A stretch of 64,000 nucleotides of DNA from Aureococcus anophagefferens (taxonomy: Eukaryota > Sar > Pelagophyceae > Pelagomonadales > Pelagomonadaceae): assembly GCF_000186865.1 (NCBI RefSeq), contig NW_008705565.1:2153097-2217096 (forward strand). Direction: 5' to 3'. Within the stretch, counting starts at the first letter, position 1. Every line of letters begins with the position of its first letter. Both the position numbers and the translations under genes were made by a program. The notes beneath the pieces are model-generated. The model was not told where the DNA came from, searched no databases, and saw only the letters and a program-made list of their open reading frames with translations. This document shows positions 50,366-59,392 of the stretch, piece after piece.

Positions 50366-52484
50366 ATGATGGCGATCTGGGCAGCCCTCACGCTAGCAGC
50401 GGCCTCCGCGATGGTGCGCGTCGACGTCGACGTGCACGGCCCGACGACGGCGCTCGAGCCCTATTGGAAGCGCAGTTTCGGCTCGGGCCACGCCGCGCTC
50501 GGGCTGCGGGACGACTGGCAGGCGGCGCTGGCCCGCGGCGCCGAGGCGTACGGCCTCGCCGGCATCCGGCAGCATGGGATCTTCGATGACGACATGGGCG
50601 TCGTCTCCCTCGACGCGGCCGGCGAGCCCGTGTACAACTTTACCAACATCGACGTCCTCTGGGACGCGCACGTGCGAAACGGCGTCGCGCCGCTCGTCGA
50701 GCTCTCCTTCATGCCCCTGGCGCTCGCCAACTGCTCGTCGGCCGCGCGGCCGTCGTCGCTGCCGGCCTGCGTGCCCAACGGCTGGGTCCGGACGGGCGTG
50801 CCGTTTCCGCCGCGGCGCTGGGACGACTGGCGCGACCTCGTCGCCGCCACGGCGGCGCACGCCGTCGACCGTTACGGCCTCGAGGAGGTGCAAACGTGGC
50901 GCTGGGAGGTGTGGAACGAGCTCTGGGGCGTGCCCGGCGCGTCGGAGACTGCGCTGGGGAACTACACGCGGACGTTCTACGCCGCGAGCGCGGAGGCGAT
51001 CAAGGGCGTCGACGCGACGCTGCGGGTCGGCGGGCCCGCGTCGGCGGGCGCCGTCGTCTTGCCCGCGTTCATCGAGGAAGTCGAAGCGCTGGGTCTGCCG
51101 TTGGACTTCGTCTCGTCCCACTACTACGGCAACGCTCGCGAGTGCCCGCCGGGCTGGGGCTCGAACGCGACGCTGAACGGCACGGCCCCGCCGTTCCAGA
51201 GCGGCAACGGGTCCTACTCGGCGTCCTGCGGCCGTGACGATTTTCGAGAGATTTTGACCGGGGAAAGGATGACCGACGCACTTGGTAGGTTCTACTGGAA
51301 TCCGGACTGCTTCGCGAAGGGGCTCGTGGCCTGGGCCAAGAGCTTCGTGCCCGACAAGTATCCGTTCTACGTGACGGAGTACAACGTCGCCGTCGGCGAG
51401 AACGACGTCGCGCACGACACGTCCACGGCCGCGGCGTTCCTATGGCGCACGATCGGCGCGCTCGACGGCGTCGCAGACGTGCTCTCCTGGTGGGCGTTCT
51501 CCGACATCTTCGAGGAGGCCGGCCTCCCGACGACCGAGTTCGCCGGGTTTTACGGCGCGCATCCGGCGCTCCTTTCGTGCGGGGGTTTCGCGCGACGAGA
51601 GGAGTTCCACCGTAGGCCTCGAGACCATCTCCGGCATCGCCAAGCCCGCGTTCCGCGCGTTCCAGCTGCTCCACGAGCACGCGGGCCCGCACCGCGTCGC
51701 CGCGACGGTGTCGTCGTCGGGGGACGCGGCGGCCGACGGCGGCGCCTGCCGCCTGACCGAGGACCTCGGGTGCTGGGACCAGGACGTCGCCCGCGACGGC
51801 GGGTGCCTGCCCTCGGTCGACGACGCCGGGGGGCCGTTCCCCGCGACGACGCCCGAGACCTGCGCGGCGTTCTGCTACGCGCGCGGCGCGGCGGACTCCG
51901 GCGCCGCGCCGGGCGCCTACGGCGGCGCGGTCAGGTACGTGGGCCTCGAGGCGGGGCGCGAGTGCTGGTGCTCGTCCGTCGGCGTCGCGGACGAGGCGCG
52001 GTGCCCCCGGGCGGACGATTCGGACTGCGACGCGCCCTGCGTCGGCGACGCGAGCCAAAGATGCGGAGGCACCTGGCGCCTGCGCCTCTACGCCGTCGAC
52101 TGCGACCCGCCGCCGCCGCCGCCGCCGACGCGGACCGTCGACGCGTTCGCGACGCGCGACGGCGCCAAGGTCGCCGTCTTCCTCTCGAACTGGGACGCGC
52201 GGCTCCCGCCCCAGGGCTGGTCCGACGCGCCGGCGCCGACGACCGCCGTGACCGTCGCCGGTGTCTCGGGCGATCTCGAGCTCTACCGCATCGACGAGGA
52301 ACACGCGAATCCCCGCGCGAGATGGCTCGCCATGGGCGCGCCGGCCGTCCCCTCGACCTCGCAGCTCGCGGAGCTCCGGGACGCGTCGCGCGTCGCCGCC
52401 GAGGTCGTGACGCTCGACGCCGGCGCCGTGGCCCTCGAAATGCCCGCGAACGCGGCCTACCTCCTCGTCGGGGCCGCAGCCTAG
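50366..52484 (+). CDS. Secreted GH39-type glycosidase with WSC domain
   Basis: Exons 50366-51210, 51289-51554 and 51616-52484 encode 659 residues. Signal peptide MMAIWAALTLAAASAM. The TIM barrel follows GH39 (xylosidase/iduronidase): acid/base Glu in WRWEVWNELWG, nucleophile Glu in PFYVTEYNVAVGEN, and WWAFSDIFEEAG. Splicing gives GNGFYWNPDCF and FYGLETISGIAKPAFRAF, the latter matching the GH39 ending GI-KPAFRAF. A WSC-type Cys domain (CRLTEDLGCWDQDV, CAAFCYARG, RECWCSS, CDAPCVGDASQRCGG) is inserted before a final beta domain. It likely cleaves extracellular or lysosomal glycosides. Both introns are short F3-type elements. Confidence 0.85.
51211..51288 (+). mobile_element. Short introner intron, family F3, copy a (78 bp)
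   Basis: Target GTCCTACT before and GTTCTACT after (7 of 8). Element starts CGGCGTCCTGCGGCCGTGAC and ends CACTTGGTAG. The frame would also stay open if unspliced, but splicing joins GNG to FYWNPDC. Confidence 0.7.
51555..51615. mobile_element. Probable short introner intron, F3-like copy b (61 bp)
   Basis: GC donor GCGCGCAT, then CCGGCGCTCCTTTCG, end TTCCACCGTAG. Similar layout and GTAG end to F3, but the target duplication is lost. Splicing gives FYGLETISGIAKP, a GH39 motif. Confidence 0.55.
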
Positions 52485-52517
52485 CGCGACGTAAAGTACG
52501 GCGCGCACCGTCGACTG

Positions 52518-53333
52518 TTACACGACCATCTTCCCCTCGGTCACCCCCGGCGACGACCCGCCCGTCGGGAGCATGCCGAAGAAGGAGGAGATCGTGGACG
52601 TGCTCGGCGACGCGTCCTCCTCGACATCGTCCTCCTCGGGCGCGACGGACTGCTTCGACTCGGACCGTGGCCGGTCGTGGCGGCGCGCGGCCTTGGTCTC
52701 GCCCTCGGCGCCGTAGGACTGGCCGCCCGCGAGCTGCTTGTACGCGCTGGAGAACTGGTCCTCGGTGAACATGCCCTCGACCATGCGCCCCTCGATGTTG
52801 AAGGAGTAGAAGACCGTGATGGCGATGGCGACCATGGCGCAGAGGAACACGGTGAAGATGACCGTCGTCACGATCTGGCTCGAGTCCTTGTGCAGCGCGA
52901 TCCAGGCGTAGAGCATGCCCTCCATGTGGAAGCTCACGACGCCGGTGGCGAGGCAGTAGAGCACCTGCTTCTGGTATCTCCGCATGCCGTCGACGGCGCG
53001 CTTCAGCGAGCCGTCGGGCCCCCGGAGCGCGAGGCCCGGCCCGCGGACGTTGACGATCGTGCACGTGATCGCCGCCGCCATGCAGCACCCGACCGAGAGG
53101 CTCGCGAAGCCGTAGAAGAAGTCGACGGCCCACGTGTTGTTGCCGTCGAGGAACCCGTCCGTGTCGTAGGCCGTGGGGATCAGGATGCCGCTGAACGCGA
53201 AGCCGCCGATGACGCTCGCCATCGTGTTCATCGACCCGAAGTTGTTCTCGAAGTACGTGAGCTCGCTGCTCTGGAGTTGCGCGCCCTGTTCGGCCACGGA
53301 CGCCTCCAACAACTTCTTCTGCGCCGAGAGCAT
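52518..53333 (-). CDS. Four-TM membrane protein, possibly Orai-like
   Basis: 271 residues. After a cytosolic helix (LLEASVAEQGAQLQSSELTY) come four hydrophobic segments: ASVIGGFAFSGILIPT; VDFFYGFASLSVGCCMAAAITCTI cut into parts; QVLYCLATGVVSFHMEGMLYAW; and TVIFTVFLCAMVAIAITVFY. Loop RGPGLALRGPDGSLKRAVDG resembles the intracellular loop of Orai/CRAC-like channels of algae and oomycetes. The tail is Ser/Glu-rich. Calcium-channel function is inference and needs comparison of the first TM pore residues. Start 53333 is preferred over an N-terminal extension overlapping the GH5 promoter. Confidence 0.6.
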   Translation of the reverse strand: MLSAQKKLLEASVAEQGAQLQSSELTYFENNFGSMNTMASVIGGFAFSGILIPTAYDTDGFLDGNNTWAVDFFYGFASLSVGCCMAAAITCTIVNVRGPGLALRGPDGSLKRAVDGMRRYQKQVLYCLATGVVSFHMEGMLYAWIALHKDSSQIVTTVIFTVFLCAMVAIAITVFYSFNIEGRMVEGMFTEDQFSSAYKQLAGGQSYGAEGETKAARRHDRPRSESKQSVAPEEDDVEEDASPSTSTISSFFGMLPTGGSSPGVTEGKMVV

Positions 53334-53476
53334 GGCCTCCGCGCCGCCGCCGCCGCGCCGCGCCGGTCCCGCGCCGAGCCGGGCTGCCTCACCGCGGCGC
53401 GCCCCGACTGGAATCGATCGAAACAATCGAAGTGCAGGTGTGGTGAACGGCAACGTTGGCTGGGCAGCCTTCCGAC

Positions 53477-55525
53477 ATGGGAGGCGTATTCCTGGTCGGA
53501 ATCGCGGGTGCGCTGGGACTCGCGGGCGCGCTGGACCGCATCCGCGTCGAGGATGGCGTGCTGAAGGACGCCGCCGGCCGCGCGCGCGTCTTCCACGGCG
53601 TCAATGTCGTCTACAAGGCGCCGCCCTGGCACCCGCGCATCGACGCGTTCTCGAGCAACGACTCGCTCGTGGAGGAGGACATGGCGCAGCTCGCGGCCTG
53701 GGGCTTCAACGTCGTGCGCTTGGGCGTCATGTGGCCCGGCGTCGAACCCGAGCGGGGCAGCTACGACCGAACCTACCTCGCGACGATGCGGGGCATCGTC
53801 GCCCGCCTCGCGGCCCGCGGCATCTACACCATCGTCGACTTCCACCAGGACGCGTTCTCGCAGGAGTACTGCGGCGAGGGCTTCCCGGCCTGGGTCGCCG
53901 ACGCGCTCGAGCCCGTGGCGACGTCCTGCGACGAGACCTGGCTCGCGGAGTTCGGCCGTCTGATCGGCCAATGCGCGCCCATCGCGTCCTACAACTTTAC
54001 GACGGACCCGGCGACGGGCTTCCCGGACACGGACGAGTGCCTCGCGCGCGACTTCACCATGTATAGTCGGGCCCCGGAGGTCACGTCGAGCTGGGGCAAA
54101 GTCTTCGCCAACGCGTCCGGCGTCGCCGAAGCGCTCGTCGCGTACTGGGCCGTCGTCGCGGAGACGTTCGCGGGCGTCGAGGGCGTCCTCGGCTACGATC
54201 TGGTGAACGAGCCGCTCAACGGGGACTTCTTCGAGGACGCGACGCTCCTGGAGCCGGGCGCCGCGGACCGGCGCCTCCTCGAGCCGCTGTACGCACGGAT
54301 GGCCGCGGCCATCCGGGCGAGGGACGCCGACGCGATCCTGTTCTTCGAACCGACGCCGTTTCCAGACACGTTCCCATCAGCGCCCTGCATCCGTGACGGC
54401 TTTCGAGAGATTTCGGCTGGGAAAACGAGGAAAAATCGTCACCGACGCATGTGGTAGGTACCCGTCGAACATCCCCGTCCTCGGCGGCGTCCACGCCGCC
54501 GGCTTCGCGGAGGCGCCGGGCGGCAACGCGGCGCTCTCCTACCACATCTACTCGTGCGGCTTCGCGGCGACGGACTGCGATCGGAACGGAGACGTGCCCG
54601 GCGTCGACTGCGACGCCTGCGACGCCTTCGCCGAAGCGGCGGGCGCGACGCGGTCGTCGGACGCGCGGAGGCTCGGCGCGGCGGCGTTCCTCACGGAGTT
54701 CGGCGCCTGCAGCGGCTCCGCGTCCTGCCTCGCGGAGATCTCGCGCGTCGCCGACGTCGCCGACGCGCACCTCCACTCCTGGGCCTACTGGCAGTTTGAG
54801 TCAGCGTCCCGCGGCCGCGACGGTTTTCGAGCGCTTTTGACCGGGGAACCATCGTCAGGTTCAAGTACTTCAGAGACGTCACGACGGTCTCCGGCCCCGC
54901 GGAGAGCTTCTACGACGCCGACGGCGCTCTCCAGGACGCCAAGGTCGCGGCCCTGCGGCGGACCTACGCTTCGGCCGTCGCCGGCGCGCCGGCGTCGATG
55001 CGCTACGGCGCCGGCGGCGCGTTCCGCCTCCGGTACGCGGCGGCCGGCGGGCTGACCACGGAGGTCGTCCTCGACGGCGCGGGCCCGCGCGTCGTCAGCG
55101 TCGCCAACGCGACGTTCGTCTCCGACGGCGCTCGGTTGACCGTCGCGGCCGGCGCCGGCGCGGCCGTCGACGTCGCCGTCGCGCGGTCGTCGACGGCGCC
55201 GACGGTCGGTGCCTACTCGTACGGCGACGGGCTCGTCCGCTGGACGCGGCGCAACGGCACCGCGGGCTTTTCCCTCGCGTCGAACGGAACCGGCTGGAAG
55301 GGATGCTACGTGAAGGACGACGCCGGCGCGACGACGTGCGCGTTGACGACCGACGGGCCCGCCGCGTGCGACGCGCTCGACGCCCACGGCCTCCTCTTCG
55401 ACTACACCATCGAGCTGTGGCGGGCCGAGCTCCTGGGCATCCACGCGAAGGTCGCCACGATCCCCGCGTCCTACTTCGGCCCGCTCCTCAAGGAACGGGT
55501 CGAGTTTGAGTGGGAGGACGCCTAA
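53477..55525 (+). CDS. Secreted GH5 endoglycoceramidase-like glycosidase
   Basis: Exons 53477-54369, 54458-54793 and 54859-55525 encode 631 residues. Signal peptide MGGVFLVGIAGALGLAGAL. GH5 barrel: FHGVNVVYKAPPW, RLGVMWPGVEP, VDFHQDAFSQEYCGEGFP, acid/base Glu in YDLVNEPLNGDFF and nucleophile Glu in FLTEFGACSGS. Splicing gives FPDTYPSNIPV and WAYWQFKYFRDVT, both continuous with endoglycoceramidase motifs. The rest is a beta-sandwich. Endoglycoceramidases cut the glycan from glycosphingolipids. Both introns are short F3 elements, like those in the neighbouring GH39 gene. The close spacing suggests a local burst of F3 insertion. Confidence 0.87.
54370..54457 (+). mobile_element. Short introner intron, family F3, copy c (88 bp)
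   Basis: Target GTTCCCAT before and GTACCCGT after (6 of 8). Element starts CAGCGCCCTGCATCCGTGAC and ends CGCATGTGGTAG. It contains imperfect inverted ends (CCGTGACGGCTTTC against CGGTGACGATTTTTC). It must be spliced, because the unspliced frame ends in a stop at 54455-54457. Confidence 0.8.
54794..54858 (+). mobile_element. Short introner intron, family F3, copy d (65 bp)
   Basis: Target GTTTGAGT before and GTTCAAGT after (6 of 8). Element starts CAGCGTCCCGCGGCCGCGAC and ends CATCGTCAG. Splicing gives WAYWQFKYFRD, the expected motif. Confidence 0.85.
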
Positions 55526-55613
55526 GTCGGCGTCGAAGCCGTGGTGGTGGACGCGCCGGAGATTGCGCACCGATCGACCGGGCCCTGCAGTGGCCCTGCG
55601 CTTCATCAACTGA

Positions 55614-55648
55614 GTTGAATCAAGCCTTGAACCAACCTTGAAGGTGAA
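55614..55648 (+). promoter_or_regulatory. TTGAA cluster upstream of the sulfotransferase gene
   Basis: TTGAATC, TTGAACC and TTGAAGG within 35 bp, 41 bp before the start at 55689. Confidence 0.4.
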
Positions 55649-55688
55649 CATTTAAAGCTGCCACGATGGTGATGGTGGACTAGCATCT

Positions 55689-56981
55689 ATGCTCGTCGCG
55701 GCTGCCCTCGCCGCGCTGGCGTCGGCTTCGGACCCGTGGGCCGCGGAGAAGGCGCGCGTCGAGGACTGGGTGCGCCGCGGCAAGGGGACCATCAGTTTCC
55801 TGCACGTCCACAAAGGCGGCGGCACGACCATGTGCGAGCTCGCGCGGGCCAACGGCATGCGCACGCAGCGCAACGTGGCCCACAGCGCCGCCTGGGCGGG
55901 CCACAACTGCAACCCGACGAAGGAGGACGCCTTCGACGCGAACAAGGGCCTGCCCGAGGCCGCGGTGGCTTACGCGGCGCGTATGCGCGGGTCGGGCGCG
56001 GCCGCGGGCGTCGTCCGCGAGGGCGCCGCGGCCCTCGGCGGCGGCGGCTCCTTCTTCTTCGCCAACGAGGGTCGGTTGCCCGCGGCGCTCGCCTTCGGCT
56101 CCTTCGCCTTCGTCGCGGTGATCCGCGAGCCGTTGAGGCTCGCGGTGTCGCTCTACGGCGCGAAAGCGGACGCGGCGCGCCTCGCGACCTACAACAACCG
56201 CCAGCTCTCGCTCTTCATCGGATGCGCGGCGTCCGTCCAGCGCCTCGTCGACGCGGGGAAAGCGACGGCGGAGACGCAGCTCGCGAGCTTCGAGTACGGC
56301 GACCGGCGCCGGCTCGCGCGGGAGAAGACGCGCGAGACGAAGCGCTCGCGGCTCGCGAGCTTCGAGTACGGCGACCGGCGCCGGCTCGCGCGGGAGAAGA
56401 AGCTCTCGCGGCCCGGCGACGCGGCGCGGGGCCTGCCGACGGGCCGCGCGTCGGACGCCTTCCGCGGCGCGAAGAACTCGAACAAGGCGCTGACCCGCGC
56501 GGCGGCCAAGGAGGAGGCGTCGCGCGCGAACTGCGACCAGTCCACCGCCGCGGACCTCGGCGACGCGGACCTCGCGGCCGCGAAGCTCCGCGTCGGCCGC
56601 TTCTCGCTCGTCGTGCCCACGGAGCGGCTCCGCGACGCCATGCCCCTCTTCGAGGCCAAGTTCGGCTGGCGGCCCCGGACCTACGCGCGCGCGGGCACGC
56701 ACAAGGGCGCGGCGTCGGACTACGACGCGGGCGCACTCGCGCGCGTCCGAAGCGACCCGGCGCTCGCCGCGGCCTTCGCCGCCGCGTCGGCCCTCGACCG
56801 GGACCTCTACGCCTACGCGCTCGCGGCCTTCGAGGCGCAGCTGGCGGCGCTCGCGCCGGACCCCCCGAGCGCCGCGGGCCGGGACCGCGTCGCCGTGCTC
56901 GGCACGCTCCGGGACCAGGGGCTCCTCGCGGGCGGCGAGTACGACGCCGCGCTGCGGCGCGCCAACGGGAGCCGCGCGTGA
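55689..56981 (+). CDS. Sulfotransferase (heparan-sulfate-2-O-type fold)
   Basis: 430 residues. Signal peptide or anchor MLVAAALAALASASDP. The 5'-PAPS-binding loop is ISFLHVHKGGGTTMCEL and the 3'-phosphate site is AFVAVIREPLRLAVSLYG; both are standard for Golgi sulfotransferases. The C-terminal part (FSLVVPTERLRDAMPLF, WRPRTYARAGTHKG) completes the fold. A 48-bp segment coding LASFEYGDRRRLAREK occurs twice (56279-56326 and 56351-56398), an in-frame tandem duplication absent from the family core. It should transfer sulfate from PAPS to glycans. Confidence 0.75.
   Translation: MLVAAALAALASASDPWAAEKARVEDWVRRGKGTISFLHVHKGGGTTMCELARANGMRTQRNVAHSAAWAGHNCNPTKEDAFDANKGLPEAAVAYAARMRGSGAAAGVVREGAAALGGGGSFFFANEGRLPAALAFGSFAFVAVIREPLRLAVSLYGAKADAARLATYNNRQLSLFIGCAASVQRLVDAGKATAETQLASFEYGDRRRLAREKTRETKRSRLASFEYGDRRRLAREKKLSRPGDAARGLPTGRASDAFRGAKNSNKALTRAAAKEEASRANCDQSTAADLGDADLAAAKLRVGRFSLVVPTERLRDAMPLFEAKFGWRPRTYARAGTHKGAASDYDAGALARVRSDPALAAAFAAASALDRDLYAYALAAFEAQLAALAPDPPSAAGRDRVAVLGTLRDQGLLAGGEYDAALRRANGSRA
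56279..56398 (+). repeat. In-frame 48-bp duplication in the sulfotransferase
   Basis: Two apparently identical 48-bp copies separated by 24 bp; both keep the reading frame and encode LASFEYGDRRRLAREK. Confidence 0.9.
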
Positions 56982-57116
56982 CTCGGTCGTAGGTCGCCCG
57001 CGAGACTTAAGATGGGGGGTTCAAGTTGCGGGGCGCGAGTCGGGAAAGGAGCGGGGCTAAAACTGGAGTTCGAAGCGAGGGGGGGTCAAAATCGAGCGGC
57101 GGCCGTCGCGCGTCGC

Positions 57117-58670
57117 TTACCGCGAGTCGTCGTCGGTCGTGCTCTTGACGATGGAGTGGACGACCATGTTGGCGACGCCGCAGGCGTTGGAGCCGCGGAC
57201 GAGGCGGTAGTAGCCGTCCTCGCCCCAGACGTCGTCCCACGAGTTCTTGATGACCCAGTAGGGCACCTTGCCGTTGCCGTCCGTGTGCTGGACGCCGTAG
57301 CCGACGACGAGGACGGCGTGGTCCAGGGACGTCGGGTCGCAGGTGAACATGTCGCCGTCGCCGTCCTCGTCCGGGTGGGACACGGAGCCCGCCTCGCAGT
57401 CGTCCTCGGACGTGCAGCCGACGACGCCGTGGACGTAGTAGTCCATGCCGTTGGCGTTGAAGGCGATGCTGAGGGGCCCGTTCTTCACCAAGGTCACGCG
57501 CATGAGCGACTCGTAGTCCGCGCCCATGGCGACCATCTGCCAGCCGGAGATGTGCGCGACGTCGCCGTCCTCCAGCTTCTCGTTGAGCAGCTCCTTGTCG
57601 CACGACGGCGTGCCCGTCGGGTTCCAGGCCGCGTCGCCGTACACAATCTTCTTGTAGGGCATGGTCTCCCAGGTCACCATGCCCCCGAAGTGGGACAGGT
57701 ACTGCATCGCCGCGAACGGGTAGCCGCCGTCGCAGCCGAGGTTCATCGTGTTGCACTCGACGAGCTGCTGGGGCGCGTAGGACTCGAGGTCGCCCGTGGC
57801 GAGGTAGTGCGTGCCCTCGAGGTCCGCCGCCGTGGAGAAGGACCAGCAGGAGCCGCAGTAGGCCTGGTTCTTGACGCGCGTGACCGCGCCGAGCTCGCGC
57901 CAGTCGAAGTCGTCGGGGAGGTTGCCCATGTCGTACTCCCCAAAGGCCGGGTACAGGTTGCAGGCCGCGCAGTCGCTGCCCGACGCCCAGCCGACCTCGC
58001 CCTGGCTCAGCTCGTAGTCCGTCGTCTCGCCCGTGTGCATCGCGAGGCCGTCGAGCCACGACTCGCTCGACGAGTCGGGCGCGTCCTGGAGGCGGCGCAT
58101 CTTCGACTTGTAGGAGCCGTCGGCGAAGGCGCCGGCCTCGGCGGCCTCGAAGACCGTGGGGTTCATCATCTTCTTGAGCTCCTGCTTGACGCGCGTGTAG
58201 TTGGTGATGGAGGGGTCAGTCATGCGGCGCTTGGACCGCTCCTCCTCGGTCTGGTCCGCGAAGACGTTGAGGCCGAAGAGCGCGTGCGGGTTCTGCGTGT
58301 TCAGGGCGTCGATGTAGTTCAGGTTCTTCGAGAAGATCGTGAAGCGGTCGTTGTACTCGTGCGTCGTGTCGTAACTCTTGGAGTACTCGTCGATGAACTG
58401 GTCGAAGAGGCTCTTCTGGTCGCGCGTGTCGAGCGTGCCGTAGGTGACGCTCTTCAGCTTGGCGAAGGTCGCCGGGTCCAGCGTCTGCTTGAACTCCTTC
58501 GTCACCGCGACGGCCTCGAGGGCGCTCAGCGACTTGCCCAGGGCGAAGGGCGAGCTCGGCACGGTCACGGCGGCGACGGCCGTCACGACGAGGCCCGACA
58601 GGCCCAGGAACGTCACCACGCGCCGCCGCACGGGCGTCGCGTCGAGCTCTTCGTAGTCGCCGCCGGCCAT
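57117..58670 (-). CDS. Papain-like cysteine protease with I29 propeptide
   Basis: 517 residues. N-terminal signal anchor VVTFLGLSGLVVTAVAAVTV (residues 18-37). I29-type prodomain about 85-150 (FDQFIDEYSKSYDTTHEYND, then FGLNVFADQTEEE). A long linker precedes the mature enzyme at LPDDFDWRELGAVTRVKNQ. Catalytic Cys in QAYCGSCWSF, His in LDHAVLVVGYG, Asn in PYWVIKNSWDDVWGEDGYY. An acidic insert (HPDEDGDGDMF) precedes the His. Expected in vacuole or lysosome. Start 58670 (MAGGDYEELDATP) avoids overlap with the divergent FKBP gene. No intron needed. Confidence 0.9.
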   Translation of the reverse strand: MAGGDYEELDATPVRRRVVTFLGLSGLVVTAVAAVTVPSSPFALGKSLSALEAVAVTKEFKQTLDPATFAKLKSVTYGTLDTRDQKSLFDQFIDEYSKSYDTTHEYNDRFTIFSKNLNYIDALNTQNPHALFGLNVFADQTEEERSKRRMTDPSITNYTRVKQELKKMMNPTVFEAAEAGAFADGSYKSKMRRLQDAPDSSSESWLDGLAMHTGETTDYELSQGEVGWASGSDCAACNLYPAFGEYDMGNLPDDFDWRELGAVTRVKNQAYCGSCWSFSTAADLEGTHYLATGDLESYAPQQLVECNTMNLGCDGGYPFAAMQYLSHFGGMVTWETMPYKKIVYGDAAWNPTGTPSCDKELLNEKLEDGDVAHISGWQMVAMGADYESLMRVTLVKNGPLSIAFNANGMDYYVHGVVGCTSEDDCEAGSVSHPDEDGDGDMFTCDPTSLDHAVLVVGYGVQHTDGNGKVPYWVIKNSWDDVWGEDGYYRLVRGSNACGVANMVVHSIVKSTTDDDSR

Positions 58671-58842
58671 CGTCGTGCGGGGGGCGGGGGGCGAGGTGCG
58701 ACGCGGCTGGACCTCCAGGGAGGCTCGGCGTCTCGATGTGCGTCTCGAAAGGCGGAAGATTGGGTATCTGCATCGTGCAGCCCGTATCGACGGAAAGGCA
58801 GCCCCGCGGTTGGGACCGCGCGCCGCCGCCAGCGCCGGCGCC

Positions 58843-59336
58843 ATGCCGGACGAGGGCACGGACGCCGACGCCATCGACCCGGCGACGAAGTGGTGGAACC
58901 GGCCCATCAAGCCGGAGACGGGCATCGGCACGCACACGCTCGACGTCGAGATCCTCGTCGCCGGCGACGGCTACCGCTTCCCCAAGCCGGGCAACGTCGT
59001 CGCCGTCCAGTACGTCGGCTACCTGCCCAGCGGCAAGGTCTTCGACTCGACCTACCGCCGCGGCGCGGCGCCGGCGCCGAAGAGAGATCGTCGGCGCACA
59101 ATTCCGCGCGGCCGTTGCACGCGGGGCCCGCGCGCGCAGGCACGCCGTTCAAGTTCAAGCTCGGCCAGAACCAGGTCATCGAGGGCCTCGACACGGCCAT
59201 CTCCCAGCTGAGCGCCGGCGAGCGCGCGAAGATCCGCGTCGGCTCCGAGCGCGCCTTCGGGAAGAAGGGCTTCCCCTACCTCGTGCCGCCGTCGACGCCG
59301 CTCGTCTTCGACCTCGAGTACCTCGGCTCCGAGTGA
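58843..59336 (+). CDS. FKBP-type peptidyl-prolyl isomerase
   Basis: Exons 58843-59062 and 59140-59336 encode 138 residues. The FKBP core is VVAVQYVGYLPSGKVFDSTY, then FKFKLGQNQVIEGLDTAISQ and FGKKGFPYLVPPSTPLVFDL, the usual beta-sheet and active-site segments. It should isomerise X-Pro bonds, probably in cytosol since no leader is seen. The 77-bp intron has a GC donor (GCGCGGCG) and the next exon begins GCACGCCG (6 of 8 identical), a possible worn target duplication. Confidence 0.88.
59063..59139 (+). other. FKBP intron, possible decayed introner
   Basis: 77 bp, GCGCGGCG to GCGCAG, with 6 of 8 identity between the donor octamer and the next exon's first eight bases. No F1-F3 core seen. Confidence 0.55.
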
Positions 59337-59392
59337 ACTGTGTTGTAATATGTGTCGCTAGACGCGCGCCGCGCTCGCGGGGTTTCTCTCCC

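Noticed and set aside
51211..51288. Reading straight through the first F3 element in the GH39 gene (frame stays open)
   Set aside because: 78 bp is a multiple of three without stop, but the octamer duplication, shared element sequence and cleaner product favour splicing. Retention in some transcripts remains possible.
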